Part shown: in pieces, positions 19,901 through 27,435 of the stretch
Position numbering within the stretch: position 1 is the first letter of the stretch
Layout: each line of letters begins with the position of its first letter
NCBI GenBank assembly: GCA_035762175.1
Contig: DASTPP010000064.1
Location: 17,745-81,744 of the forward strand
Reading direction: 5' to 3'
DNA from: DASTPP01 sp035762175
Lineage (GTDB): Bacteria; Myxococcota_A; Polyangia; Polyangiales; Polyangiaceae
Length of the DNA stretch: 64,000 bases
Program-made: the position numbers and the translations under genes
Notes under the pieces: generated by a model
The model's database searches: none
What the model was told of the DNA's origin: nothing
Seen by the model: the letters and a program-made list of their open reading frames with translations, nothing else

Positions 19901-22405
19901 CGCTCGAACCGCAACGCGGCCGACCCGAAGTCGCTCTCGTTCGAGCAAGAGATCAACCTGCGCCCCGGCGTGAACGTCATCCGCTTCTTCGCCCGCGAGA
20001 ACTCCGACACCGTCACCGCGCGCACCCTCGTCGTGCGCCGCGACGGCGCGGGCGGCGAGCTCTTGCCGACGCCGAAGGCCGACGAGTCGATCCTGGACGA
20101 GGGGCCGGGCGACGAGCCCTTAGCCCCGCCCCGGGGGCCGCGCCTCCGGGCCGCCGCCCCCCGCGCCCGCGCGCCCCGGGGGCCGCGCCGGGCGCGCCCC
20201 CCGCGCCGCCGCCCGGCCCCCGCCGCCCCGCCCGAGACGCACGCCGTGGTCGACTTCGGCTCCGACCTCCGCAACCGCACCCTGGTGCTCTGCGCGGCGC
20301 TCGCCTTCGCCATCGCCGCGTCGGTGCTCCTGCGCGGGCGCAGGCGCCCGAACCACCGGCTCTTCGCCGCGTTCGCCGGCGACGTGGCCGTGTGGTACCT
20401 GGCGCAGAGCCTCTACGGGTTCTTGCAGGCGAACATCTGGGCGCGGGTGACGGCGGTGCTGGCCGCGCTCTTGCCGCACCTGGCGATCCGGCTTTTTGAG
20501 GCGATCGTGCCGCCGCCGCCCGGCTCGCCGCGGCGGCTGCGCCGCGCGGCGCTCTTGCTCTCGCTGCCCGTGGGGCTCGTCGTCGCCTCGCCCTACTACG
20601 GCCACGGCTACGCGCGCGGCCTCGTCTTCTTCTACGCCTTCGGCCTGCTCGCCGCCGCGCTCTGGGCGCTCGCGGCCCGCGGCCAGCGCAGCCCGTCGCG
20701 CGCGATCAAGGGGCGGGTGCGCTACCTCGTGGTCGTCGGGGCGCTCGCGACGGCCTTCAACCTCTTCGACTTTCTGTGGTTCATCGGCGCCGAGCTGCCG
20801 CCCTTCGGCTCGGTCCTTTCGGTCATCTTCCTGTTCGCGCTCGCCGAGTCGCTCGAGCGCGAGCGGCTGCTCGACCTCTACGAGCTGCTCGGCCGGCTCT
20901 TCGTCAGCACCGCCCTCGCCTTCTCGCTCGCGGGCATCTTCTACCTCTGCGTGACGGTCATCGGGCGCTTCAACACGATGTACCTGAACGCCGTCCTGGG
21001 GGCGGTGGTGATCTTGGTGCTCTTCGAGCCCCTGCGGGCCAAGGTCGAAGAGCAGATTCACCAGATCTTCTTCCGCGAGCGCTTCGACCTCGAGCGGGCG
21101 GTGGCCGGGGCCAAGCGCGCGCTCGCCCACGCGCTCGAGGTCGACGAGATGTGCCGCGCGGTCCTGCGCGAGCTCGAGTCGTCGCGGCGGGCGACGGGGG
21201 CGGCGCTCTACCTGCGCGACTCCGAGGGCCGGGGCTTCGAGCGGGCGGGCTTCTTCGGCCCGCCGCCGCCCGAGCGGCTCGAGCTCGCGGCCGCGGCGGC
21301 GCTCTGCGAGCTGGTGGCGCGCCGGGGCTCCGTCCGGCTCGAGGAGGCGTCGGCGGGCGAGGGCACGCTGCGCCCCGGCGAGGGCTACGACGTCGGCCTC
21401 TTGCGGGCGGCGGCCGAGCTGCTCGGCCCGCTGCGCGAGGGGGCCGTCATCGGCTCGCGCGACGAGGCGGGCGAGCTGCTCGCGCTGCTCGTCGTCGCCG
21501 ACGACCGGGTGCGCGACGCCTTCTCGCCCGAAGAGGTCTCGCTGCTCGAGGCGCTCGGGGCGCAGATCAGCGTGGTGCTCGAGAACACGCACGTCTACGC
21601 CCGGCTCAAGACGCGCGACCGGCTGGCGGCGCTCGGGCAGATGGCCGCGGGCCTCGCGCACGAGATCAAGAACCCGCTCGGCGCCATCAAGGGCGCGGCG
21701 CAGCTGCTCGTCGACCCCTCGCCGGCGGCGCCCGCGATCGACCCGAACGCGCGCGAGTTCGTGGGCATCATCCTCGAGGAGGTCGAGCGGCTCGACCGGG
21801 TCGTGCGCTCGGTGCTCGACTACGCCCGCCCCTCGGCCGCGCACGACGCGGCGTCCGACGTCAACGCGGTCGCGCGGCGCACCGCGCAGATCTTGGCGCC
21901 CGCGGACGGCGACGACTACCGCATCGAGCTCGCGCTCGGCGAGGGGCTGCCGCCCGCCTGCATCGACGCCGAGAAGCTGCGGCAGGTGCTCATCAACCTG
22001 GTGCAGAACGCGGTGCAGGCGATGGGCGGGCGGGGCACGGTGCGCGTCGCCTCGCGCCTGCGCCCGACGCGCCCCGCCTGGGCGTCGCGCGCCGCGCCCG
22101 AGGCGGGCGCCTGGGTCGAGGTGGTGGTGTCCGACGAGGGCCCCGGCATCTCGAAGCACGTGCTAAAGAACCTGTTCGTGCCCTTCTTCACCACCAAAGA
22201 CCGAGGCACGGGCCTCGGCCTCGCCATCTCCCAGCACATCGCCCAGGCGGCCGGCGGCCACATCGAGGTGAGCACCCTCGAGGGCAGCGGCACGACCTTC
22301 TCGGTGCTCCTGCCCGCCGAGGCCCCGCCGGCCGCGCCCCTGCGCGATCGCGCCTCGGCCCCCGGCCCCGCCGAGGCCGGCGCGAGCGCGGGGGGCGCGC
22401 CGTGA
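16955..22405 (+). CDS. S41/PDZ periplasmic protease fused to a multi-pass sensor histidine kinase
   Basis: A single 1816-residue open frame. N-terminal membrane/signal segment about 7-28. PDZ about 192-240, S41 protease core to about 475 with Ser394 in SASASE and Lys419 in SFGKGSVQ (spacing 25, as in Ctp proteases). Two immunoglobulin-like/CARDB-like stretches (about 596-670, 730-850), an SH3b-like domain (861-923) and a Pro/Arg/Ala-rich linker (about 1046-1096) follow. Then come several membrane segments (1109-1360), a GAF-like region, HisKA with His1569 (LAHEIKNPLG) and HATPase (NLVQNAVQAM, DEGPGI, GTGLGLAI). Topology is coherent: protease outside, kinase inside. An in-frame GTG at 20246 could instead start a separate kinase if the linker hides a frameshift. 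Confidence 0.8.
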   Translation: MRFWQRAGTVAGVLGSFGAVTWFTLQFGTGGLWRGLEPAIALPANAAGAKPQTPYDLTRLEAVNETLRHIRDKYVDPGRVKPRDMLLAALNRVQQDVAQVIVLHDEGSPEVTVRVETAEKRFRVDNVQGPWDVAARLREIFAFLQDHLRGTEVDLRDVEYAACNGMLRTLDPHSVFLSPEAYREMNVSTSGAFGGLGIVISIREQQLTVMSAMPGTPAGRAGLKRGDKITKINTESTLNMPIDDAVRRLRGEPGTKVTVWVHREGDGGWPGSKPFELSRENIKVASVEKQGLDGGVGYVRLKQFQSGTAAELEAALGELRKKEGGQLKGLVLDLRGNPGGLLDQAVKVADLFLKEGTIVSTVGAADAPDEKRARAAGTEPDYPLVVLVNGSSASASEIVAGALKNLDRAVIVGTTSFGKGSVQLIFSDITPDKAALKLTIAQYLTPGNVSIQSVGIVPDVELDPMTVDPLEIDLYSAPKVLRERDLSSHLSNTKAREGQKAPYSVRYYMPEGERAQLRSRGGDPEDGKFEADFQVRFARELALRMAPGQRRGEQLRALGEYMAQVQRDEVAKAAADLAKLGVDWAEAPSADAGPQARDFEVSASTDRPGDEVTAGEPMALRVTVKNNGKDPVYRLRAATVSDNGYYDGKELVFGKIAPGQSKTATIPLGVCEPDDKKKPEGKDPVKNPEAVPRVCRVPKDSVTRQDGIKVRFESTGDHAPADVEVRPTVHALERPLFAYAYEVVDNRGGANGDGRLQKGEGATLYLAVKNVGKGRSYETQANLANLSGEGVLLNEGRFDISNMQPGETRRLELTFDALPSLQESEVKLRLSVGDLDLHEMASEKVRVAVEPPVKPQPASGAVRARAQGATLLESPSSGGRAFGRLKPGSALAVKGQVGEFLKVDLGKNRFAFVAAGEVEPGGTPSAEGHPFEDLLSRSPPNVELKAAQLATRDGKVKLVGTASDNDRVLDAYMFVNSRKVFYRSNRNAADPKSLSFEQEINLRPGVNVIRFFARENSDTVTARTLVVRRDGAGGELLPTPKADESILDEGPGDEPLAPPRGPRLRAAAPRARAPRGPRRARPPRRRPAPAAPPETHAVVDFGSDLRNRTLVLCAALAFAIAASVLLRGRRRPNHRLFAAFAGDVAVWYLAQSLYGFLQANIWARVTAVLAALLPHLAIRLFEAIVPPPPGSPRRLRRAALLLSLPVGLVVASPYYGHGYARGLVFFYAFGLLAAALWALAARGQRSPSRAIKGRVRYLVVVGALATAFNLFDFLWFIGAELPPFGSVLSVIFLFALAESLERERLLDLYELLGRLFVSTALAFSLAGIFYLCVTVIGRFNTMYLNAVLGAVVILVLFEPLRAKVEEQIHQIFFRERFDLERAVAGAKRALAHALEVDEMCRAVLRELESSRRATGAALYLRDSEGRGFERAGFFGPPPPERLELAAAAALCELVARRGSVRLEEASAGEGTLRPGEGYDVGLLRAAAELLGPLREGAVIGSRDEAGELLALLVVADDRVRDAFSPEEVSLLEALGAQISVVLENTHVYARLKTRDRLAALGQMAAGLAHEIKNPLGAIKGAAQLLVDPSPAAPAIDPNAREFVGIILEEVERLDRVVRSVLDYARPSAAHDAASDVNAVARRTAQILAPADGDDYRIELALGEGLPPACIDAEKLRQVLINLVQNAVQAMGGRGTVRVASRLRPTRPAWASRAAPEAGAWVEVVVSDEGPGISKHVLKNLFVPFFTTKDRGTGLGLAISQHIAQAAGGHIEVSTLEGSGTTFSVLLPAEAPPAAPLRDRASAPGPAEAGASAGGAP

Positions 22406-23196
22406 GCTCGGGCCAGCCGGCGGCGCGGCCCAAGCGCTACGAGCTCGTCGCGGGCCGCACGCTCGGGCTCCTGCACCTGCGCGAGGGGGCCCCGGGCGCC
22501 CCGCGCCTCGTCTGCCTGCCCCACTCGGGCGGCACGCCGCACGTCTTCGACGCCCTCGCCGCGGCGCTGCCGGCCGACTGGTCGGTGCGCGCGCTCGACC
22601 CGCCGGGCCACGTCCGCACCCGGGGCGCGCCCCTGCGCTCGGTCGACGCCATCGCCCTCGCCTGCCTCGAGGGCCTGCCCGCCGGGCTGCTCGAGGGCGC
22701 GGTGCTCGTGGGCCTGAGCCTCGGGGGCTACGTCGCCCTCGCGCTCGCCCGCGCGCTCGCGCGCCGCGCCGCGCCGCCGCCCGCGCTCGTCGTGCTCGCG
22801 ACGCGCCCGCCGAGCGAGCGCAAGGGCGAGCGGCCCTCGGGCCTCGGCGACGACGAGCTCTTCCGCTGGCTCGTCGCGCTCGGCGGCGTGCCCGGCCCCC
22901 AGCCCGAGTGGCGCCAGATCTTCGACGTCTTCAAAGACGCGCTGCGCGCCGACCTCGAGGCCTACGCGACGTACGACCCGGGGCCCGACCCGACGCCGCC
23001 CTGCCCCGCGCTCTTCGTCGGCGGGCACGACGACGTGCACTCGCCGCCCGAGCTCTTCGCGAGCTGGCGCCGCGACGCGCCGGGCGCGCGCGTCGAGCTC
23101 GTGCCGGGGGGGCACTTCGCCGTGCGCGACCGGGCGGCCGAGGTGGCGGCGCTGGTGGCGCCCTTCGTCCGGCAGCACTGGCCGGCGGGGCGCTAG
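22402..23196 (+). CDS. Type II thioesterase (alpha/beta hydrolase)
   Basis: 264 residues with the TEII layout: LVCLPHSGGTPHVF near 37-49, nucleophile Ser106 in GLSLGG, acid near Asp210-211 (GGHDDVHSPP) and His238 (GGHFAV). Such enzymes remove aberrant acyl groups from carrier proteins of polyketide or peptide synthases. The nucleophile elbow is GLSLG where TEIIs usually have GHSMG. The GTG start at 22402 overlaps the kinase stop (GTGA), so expression is tied to the sensor kinase gene. The only synthase in view is the PKS at 38-45 kb; a functional link to it is inference. Confidence 0.85.
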   Translation: MSSGQPAARPKRYELVAGRTLGLLHLREGAPGAPRLVCLPHSGGTPHVFDALAAALPADWSVRALDPPGHVRTRGAPLRSVDAIALACLEGLPAGLLEGAVLVGLSLGGYVALALARALARRAAPPPALVVLATRPPSERKGERPSGLGDDELFRWLVALGGVPGPQPEWRQIFDVFKDALRADLEAYATYDPGPDPTPPCPALFVGGHDDVHSPPELFASWRRDAPGARVELVPGGHFAVRDRAAEVAALVAPFVRQHWPAGR

Positions 23197-23301
23197 AGCG
23201 CCGACCGGACCATGCCCAGCCTTGGGCATGGTCCGGTCGAGCGGCTCTAGCTTGGAAGCAATTTCTAGAGCGCCGACGGGATTGGACGGTCGGCGCTCTA
23301 G
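23193..23301. repeat. Composite palindromic element (three copies of CTAGAGCGCCGAC)
   Basis: Two adjacent hairpins. The first has 17-bp perfect arms, 23202-23218 (CGACCGGACCATGCCCA) and 23223-23239, with a 4-nt loop. It extends outward with a 2-nt bulge to CTAGAGC at 23193 and GCTCTAG at 23250. The second has 13-bp perfect arms, 23265-23277 and 23289-23301. CTAGAGCGCCGAC occurs at 23193 and 23265 and inverted at 23289. It lies between convergent genes and overlaps the thioesterase stop. It could be a bidirectional terminator or a REP/MITE-like repeat. Confidence 0.85.
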
Positions 23302-23333
23302 CGGGCGCGCGCGCGGGGAGGGTTGGGGCCCGG

Positions 23334-24398
23334 TCAGCCGTAGCGCCGCTCGAAGAGGGCGCGCAGCTTCGGCTCCGAGCGCAGGAGGGCGAGGCTGAAG
23401 TCGGCGTGGCCCTCGGCGTAGCCGTTGCCGATGTAGAGGTCGGCGTCCTTGCCGATGCCCTCGGCGCCGAGGGCGGCGCGGGCGAACGAGGTGGTCATGG
23501 CGAAGAAGTAGACCTTGCCCCGGGGCCGGACGCACACGACCGCGGCCATCTCGGCGCCCTCGACGTTCACGCACGAGAAGACGACGTCGAAGCCCGGGCC
23601 GAGCTCGTCGCCGAGCGCGCGGGTGAGCGCGAGCGGGTCGCGCGCGTCGGCGACGCAGACCGCGTCGAAGAGCCCGAGCGCGCGGGCCTCGTCGGCGTAG
23701 GGCGCGTGGCTCTCGGCGCCGACGACGCGCCCCGCGGGCCCGGCCGAGCGGCGCGCCTGGGCGGCGCAGAGCAGGCCCGACTTGCCCCCGGCGCCGAGCA
23801 CGAGCACGCGGTCGCCCGACGCGACCAGGCGCGCGGCCTGCGGGGCGGCGCCCGCGACGTCGAAGAGGGCGACGGCCACCTTGTCGTCGAAGTCGTCGGG
23901 CATGCGGGCGAAGGGCGCCGAGCCGAAGATGACGGCCCGGCCCTCGACCTCGAGCTGGGCGCTCGTCGGCCGCACCGAGCGCACCGCCGAGACCGAGAGC
24001 GGCGTCAGCGAGAGCGAGGCGAGCGTGGCGATGCGGTCGCCGGGGCGCACGCCGCGCCCCTCGGCCAGCGCGCCGACGCGCGCGACGCGGCCGAGCAGCA
24101 TGCCGCCCGAGCCGGTGACGGGGTTGTGCTGCTTGCCCCGCTCGGCCACGGTCTCGAGCACCTTGCCCCCGACGCCCTCGGGCGAGCCCGAGGCCTCGAG
24201 CATCTGCCGGAAGCTGGCGGCGTCGATGTTCAAGAGCTCGACGTCGACGACGATCTCGGTCGCGTAGGCCCGGTCGGCGTCGTTGTCGAGCTTCCAGGCG
24301 GGCTGGGGCATGGCCCCCCGCGGCTCGAGCACCCGGTGGGTGCCGAGCGGGTCGCCGGCGGGCTGGGGGGGGGGTGCGCTTTGGGGCTCGGCGGTCAT
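23334..24398 (-). CDS. kdd: L-erythro-3,5-diaminohexanoate dehydrogenase
   Basis: A 354-residue NAD(P)-dependent, medium-chain-like dehydrogenase. The segment GTHRVLEPRGAMPQPAWKLDN (19-39, seen as GTHRVLEP...QPAWKLDN) and later NPVTGSGGML match the Kdd family of the lysine fermentation pathway. A Rossmann loop VLVLGAGGKSG is present. Kdd oxidises L-erythro-3,5-diaminohexanoate to 5-amino-3-oxohexanoate. No kamA, kamDE, kce or kal gene is visible nearby, so it is solitary here. It is convergent with the thioesterase gene across the palindromic element. Confidence 0.82.
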   Translation of the reverse strand: MTAEPQSAPPPQPAGDPLGTHRVLEPRGAMPQPAWKLDNDADRAYATEIVVDVELLNIDAASFRQMLEASGSPEGVGGKVLETVAERGKQHNPVTGSGGMLLGRVARVGALAEGRGVRPGDRIATLASLSLTPLSVSAVRSVRPTSAQLEVEGRAVIFGSAPFARMPDDFDDKVAVALFDVAGAAPQAARLVASGDRVLVLGAGGKSGLLCAAQARRSAGPAGRVVGAESHAPYADEARALGLFDAVCVADARDPLALTRALGDELGPGFDVVFSCVNVEGAEMAAVVCVRPRGKVYFFAMTTSFARAALGAEGIGKDADLYIGNGYAEGHADFSLALLRSEPKLRALFERRYG

Positions 24399-24415
24399 GG
24401 GCCGGTGCTACCACA

Positions 24416-24500
24416 GGCGCCCCCACGCGGCGGGGCCCTCATCGCGGCCGACGGGCCCGGCGGCCCCTTCTCGAGGGCGCCCCCACGCGGCGGGGCCCTC
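24416..24500. repeat. 25-bp direct repeat, period 60 bp
   Basis: The 25 bp starting GGCGCCCCCACGCGGCGGGG occur at 24416-24440 and 24476-24500 without mismatch. They lie in the 369-bp gap between kdd and the FHA-DUF4388 gene. The rest of that gap holds the promoter at 24706-24735 and no recognisable gene. Confidence 0.7.
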
Positions 24501-24705
24501 CTGCCCGACCGGCGGCCCGGGCGCCGACGAGGCGGGGCGGGCCCCGCGCGCCGCCACATCGTCGCCGCGACCGGCGGGGCTTTTGTGAGCCCGGGGGCCA
24601 CCCCCCCGACCCCGACCGACGACTCGGCCCCCGAAAAGCCGCGCGGGCGAAGGCTCTCGCCCGTAGTTTCACGGAGCCGGCGGCCGGGCGCTCCGGGCGG
24701 GGAGC

Positions 24706-24735
24706 TTGACCGCAACTTTGCCATCCCCGTACACT
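24706..24735 (+). promoter_or_regulatory. Sigma-70-type promoter candidate for the FHA-DUF4388 gene
   Basis: TTGACC (24706-24711), 18-bp spacer, TACACT (24730-24735), 32 bp before the ATG at 24768. A small hairpin CGGAG-tacg-CTCCG follows in the leader. Box matches are 5/6 and 4/6; it stands out in GC-rich surroundings. Confidence 0.5.
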
Positions 24736-24767
24736 TCCCGGCGGAGTACGCTCCGCACGACCAGTCG

Positions 24768-25733
24768 ATGTCCGAGATCTACCCCAAAGCGGCGCCCTCG
24801 CCCGGCTCGGGCGCTCCTGGCAAACGGCGGCCCTACGCCCTGAGGTTCATTTCGGGCAAATACCAGGGCGGCGAGGTCGTCCTGACGCCCCAGAAAGAGA
24901 TCGTCGTCGGCCGCTCGAGCGACCTCGAGATGGTGCTGGTCGAAGACATGGTCTCGCGCCGGCACGCCCGCATCTACTGGGAGAACGAGCAGATCCAGAT
25001 CGAAGACTTGGGCTCGACCAACGGCACCTTCGTCAACGGCGAGAAGGTGCGGCGCGCCAACCTGAAAGAGGGCGACCGGGTGCTCATCGGCACCAGCATC
25101 TTGAAGGTGGTGTCGGCCGACTCGGCCGTCGCCGAGCAGCGCCCGCAAGACCTCGAGAACGTCGCCTCGCAGCGGCGCACCTCGCAGGTGCGCACGATGT
25201 CGGGCGCCATCGACGAGATCCCCCTGCCCGATTTGATGCAGCTGCTCGCCTCGTCGAAGAAGAGCGGCGTGCTCATCATTCGCAACGAAGACGACGTCGC
25301 CAAGATCTACCTGCGCAAGGGCGTCATCTACTACGCCATCATCAACGATCTGACCGAGGTCGCGCCGCTCAAGACGCTCTTCCGGCTGCTCACCTGGCAG
25401 AAGGGCCTCTTCGACCTCGAGCCGGCCGAAGAGGGCACCTTCGCCAACGAGATCGACATGAGCGTGCCCGAGCTCCTGATGGAGGGGCTCCGCCAGCTCG
25501 ACGAGTTCAACTCGCTCGCGGCCTCGCTGCCCCCGCCCACCACGCGCATCGGGCACGCCTCGCCGCTCGTGCCCCTCTTGCGCGAGCTGAGCCCCGAAGA
25601 GCTCGACGTCTTCCAGATCGCGCTCAACCACGGCACCGTGCAGGGCATCTTGAACTACAGCCCGGCGCTCGACCTCGACACGGCGCAGGCGCTGAGCAAG
25701 CTGCTGAAGAAGAAGTACCTCGTGCCCCTCTGA
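24768..25733 (+). CDS. FHA domain protein with C-terminal DUF4388 (PATAN-like) domain
   Basis: 321 residues. The FHA domain is about 20-125 with clear signatures: VVGRSSD, SRRHARIYW and STNGTFVNGEKV. A DUF4388 domain follows (about 145-235): GAIDEIPLPDLMQLLASSKKSG, read here as IPLPDLMQLL then SGVLIIRN, and IYLRKGVIYYAIIND. These proteins are thought to act as phospho-threonine-dependent adaptors in myxobacterial signalling. The C-terminal ~80 residues look helical. The ATG at 24768 follows a plausible promoter. Ten bp separate it from maiA. Confidence 0.88.
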   Translation: MSEIYPKAAPSPGSGAPGKRRPYALRFISGKYQGGEVVLTPQKEIVVGRSSDLEMVLVEDMVSRRHARIYWENEQIQIEDLGSTNGTFVNGEKVRRANLKEGDRVLIGTSILKVVSADSAVAEQRPQDLENVASQRRTSQVRTMSGAIDEIPLPDLMQLLASSKKSGVLIIRNEDDVAKIYLRKGVIYYAIINDLTEVAPLKTLFRLLTWQKGLFDLEPAEEGTFANEIDMSVPELLMEGLRQLDEFNSLAASLPPPTTRIGHASPLVPLLRELSPEELDVFQIALNHGTVQGILNYSPALDLDTAQALSKLLKKKYLVPL

Positions 25734-25743
25734 GGCGGGCCGC

Positions 25744-26388
25744 GTGCGCCTCTACGGGTTCTGGCGCAGCACCGCCACCTGGCGCGTGCGCATCGCCCTC
25801 GCCCACAAGGGCCTCGCCTACGAGTACCGCCCCGTGCACCTGCGGCGCGACGGGGGCGAGCAGAACCGCGACGAGTTTCTGGCCCTGAACCCGATGCGCC
25901 AGGTGCCCGTGCTCGAGTTCGAGCACGAGGGGCAGAGGGTGCGCCTCACCCAGTCGATCGCCATCCTCGAGCTGCTCGAAGAGCTCTACCCCTCGCCGCC
26001 CCTCCTGCCCGCCTCGGCGCTCGGGCGGGCGCGGGCGCGCGAGCTCGCCGAGCTCGTCGTCTCGGGCATCCAGCCCCTGCAGAATACCGCCGTGCAGCGC
26101 TGGGTGCGCGAGGCGCTCGGGGCCGACGAGGCCGCCTGGGCGCGGCACTGGGTCGAGAAGGGCCTCGGCGCGCTCGAGCGGCGCGCGGCCGAGTCCGCCG
26201 GGCGCTTTCTGGTCGGCGACGCCCTCTCGTTCGCCGACCTCTGCCTGGTGCCCCAGCTCTATTTCGCCCGCCGCTTCGCCGTCGACCTCGCGCCCTACCC
26301 GACGCTCACCCGCGTCGAGGCCGCCTGCGCGGCGCTGCCCGCCTTCCAGCAGGCCCACGCCCTCGCGCAACCCGACGCCGAGGGCTGA
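25744..26388 (+). CDS. maiA: Maleylacetoacetate isomerase (zeta-class glutathione S-transferase)
   Basis: 214 residues. The N-terminal thioredoxin-like fold carries STATWRVRIAL (about 9-19), the counterpart of the zeta-class SSCSWRVRIAL glutathione site. LTQSIAILELLEE, the gamma-Glu-binding turn (cf. Ser in QSIAI), is also present. A helical C-terminal GST domain has GDALSFADLCLVPQ. The enzyme isomerises maleylacetoacetate to fumarylacetoacetate in tyrosine/homogentisate catabolism. No other gene of that pathway is adjacent. The GTG at 25744 gives the family N-terminus exactly. Its last codons are duplicated downstream (see repeat). Confidence 0.87.
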   Translation: MRLYGFWRSTATWRVRIALAHKGLAYEYRPVHLRRDGGEQNRDEFLALNPMRQVPVLEFEHEGQRVRLTQSIAILELLEELYPSPPLLPASALGRARARELAELVVSGIQPLQNTAVQRWVREALGADEAAWARHWVEKGLGALERRAAESAGRFLVGDALSFADLCLVPQLYFARRFAVDLAPYPTLTRVEAACAALPAFQQAHALAQPDAEG

Positions 26389-26470
26389 GCCAAGCGCCAC
26401 ATCGCCTTGCGACTCGCGTGGCCGTACATCGCGCTCGCGCAACCCGACGCCGAGGGCTGAACCAAGCGCC
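26362..26470. repeat. 37-bp duplication of the maiA 3' end
   Basis: The last 27 bp of maiA with its stop plus 10 bp downstream (26362-26398) recur at 26434-26470 with one mismatch, 72 bp apart. The copy keeps the stop codon but no gene. It is a local tandem duplication, beginning the 320-bp gene-free gap before 26709. Confidence 0.85.
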
Positions 26471-26521
26471 GGGCCCGGGGGCGCGGTTCGGGGCGACGAA
26501 GGCGTCGGGCGGGCGGCGGGG

Positions 26522-26660
26522 CCCTCCCCCCTGGCCCCTCGCCCGGGAGATGAGGGGAATGGAGGCGGCGAGGCCCTGGCCCCTCGCCCGGGAGATGAGG
26601 GAAATGGAGGCGGCGAGGCCCTGGCCCCTCGCCCGGAGGAGAGGAGCCAGGGGGCGGCGG
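26522..26660. repeat. REP-like repeat, three tandem copies of 45 bp
   Basis: CTGGCCCCTCGCCCGG starts at 26531, 26576 and 26621 (period 45 bp). It is followed by GAGATGAGGG in the first two copies. The third copy runs into an inverted GAGGAGCCAGGG. Related sequences lie at 31751 and 32038. The unit is GC-rich, partly palindromic and of the type dispersed between genes in many proteobacteria. Confidence 0.75.
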
Positions 26661-26708
26661 GGCGTCGAGGGGGGTGCGGCCCGGGGGCCGGGGTGATAAA
26701 CGCCCGTC

Positions 26709-27428
26709 ATGAGCGAGCCGAAGCGAGCCAAGCGAAAGAAATCGTCCCGCGCGGCCGAGCGACCGAGCCGGCGCGCCAGGCGCTTCGAGCCCGAGGCGAC
26801 CTCGCTCGGGCAGGCGGCCCTCGTGCTCATCTGCCTCGGGGCGGCGCTGCTCGGGGCCGGGTTCTACGGCCAGGCGCTGCGCGACGCGCCGCTCTCGTAC
26901 GCGCCCGGCCTCATCATCGGCAGCCTCATCGTGCTCTTCTTCGGCTGGCAGCAAGCCTCGGTGCGCGCGGCGCCCCTCTTGGTCGGCGACCCGGGCGTCG
27001 CGTCCGAAGAGGCCGACCCGCTGCGCTGGCTGCCCTGGTCGAAGGTCGAGGCGGTGGTGCTCGAGAAGGACGCGGTCGTGGTGCGGGGCGACGGGCGCGC
27101 GGTGAGCGTGCCGCTCGCGGTCTTCTCCCAGGGGGCCGCGTGGGTCGTCAAGGAGGCGATGGCGCGCGTGCCGGCCAAGGTCAAGATCGACGAGGCGGCG
27201 CGCGCCAAGCTGGTCGCCGACGAGGCGATGGGCGAGGTGCGCGATCTCGGGCCGGCGCAGGTCGCCGGGGCGCACTGCCGCGCGAGCGACCGGGTCATCG
27301 CCTTCGACGAAGACGCCAAGCTCTGCCCCCGCTGCGGCGAGGTCTACCACAAAGAAGAGGTGCCCGAGACCTGCCTGAGCTGCTCGGCCGAGCTCGGCGA
27401 GCTCAGGGCCGAGGCGCCGAAGGGCTGA
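26709..27428 (+). CDS. Membrane protein with C-terminal zinc-ribbon/RING-like motif
   Basis: 239 residues, no family recognised. A very basic N-terminal tail (1-28) precedes two membrane segments, about 36-56 and 68-86. A soluble domain (about 90-190) follows, and a C-terminal Cys cluster ends it: CPRCGEVYHKEEVP then TCLSC, with HC in AGAHCRAS upstream. Together these are enough ligands for one or two zinc ions. The topology suggests both ends in the cytoplasm. It is followed after 7 bp by the GNAT gene. Confidence 0.75.
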   Translation: MSEPKRAKRKKSSRAAERPSRRARRFEPEATSLGQAALVLICLGAALLGAGFYGQALRDAPLSYAPGLIIGSLIVLFFGWQQASVRAAPLLVGDPGVASEEADPLRWLPWSKVEAVVLEKDAVVVRGDGRAVSVPLAVFSQGAAWVVKEAMARVPAKVKIDEAARAKLVADEAMGEVRDLGPAQVAGAHCRASDRVIAFDEDAKLCPRCGEVYHKEEVPETCLSCSAELGELRAEAPKG

Positions 27429-27435
27429 GGCCGCC

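Noticed and set aside
20120..22159. 679-codon minus frame opposite the kinase part of the fusion gene
   Set aside because: Antisense shadow with Arg/Glu/Ala bias; no motif.
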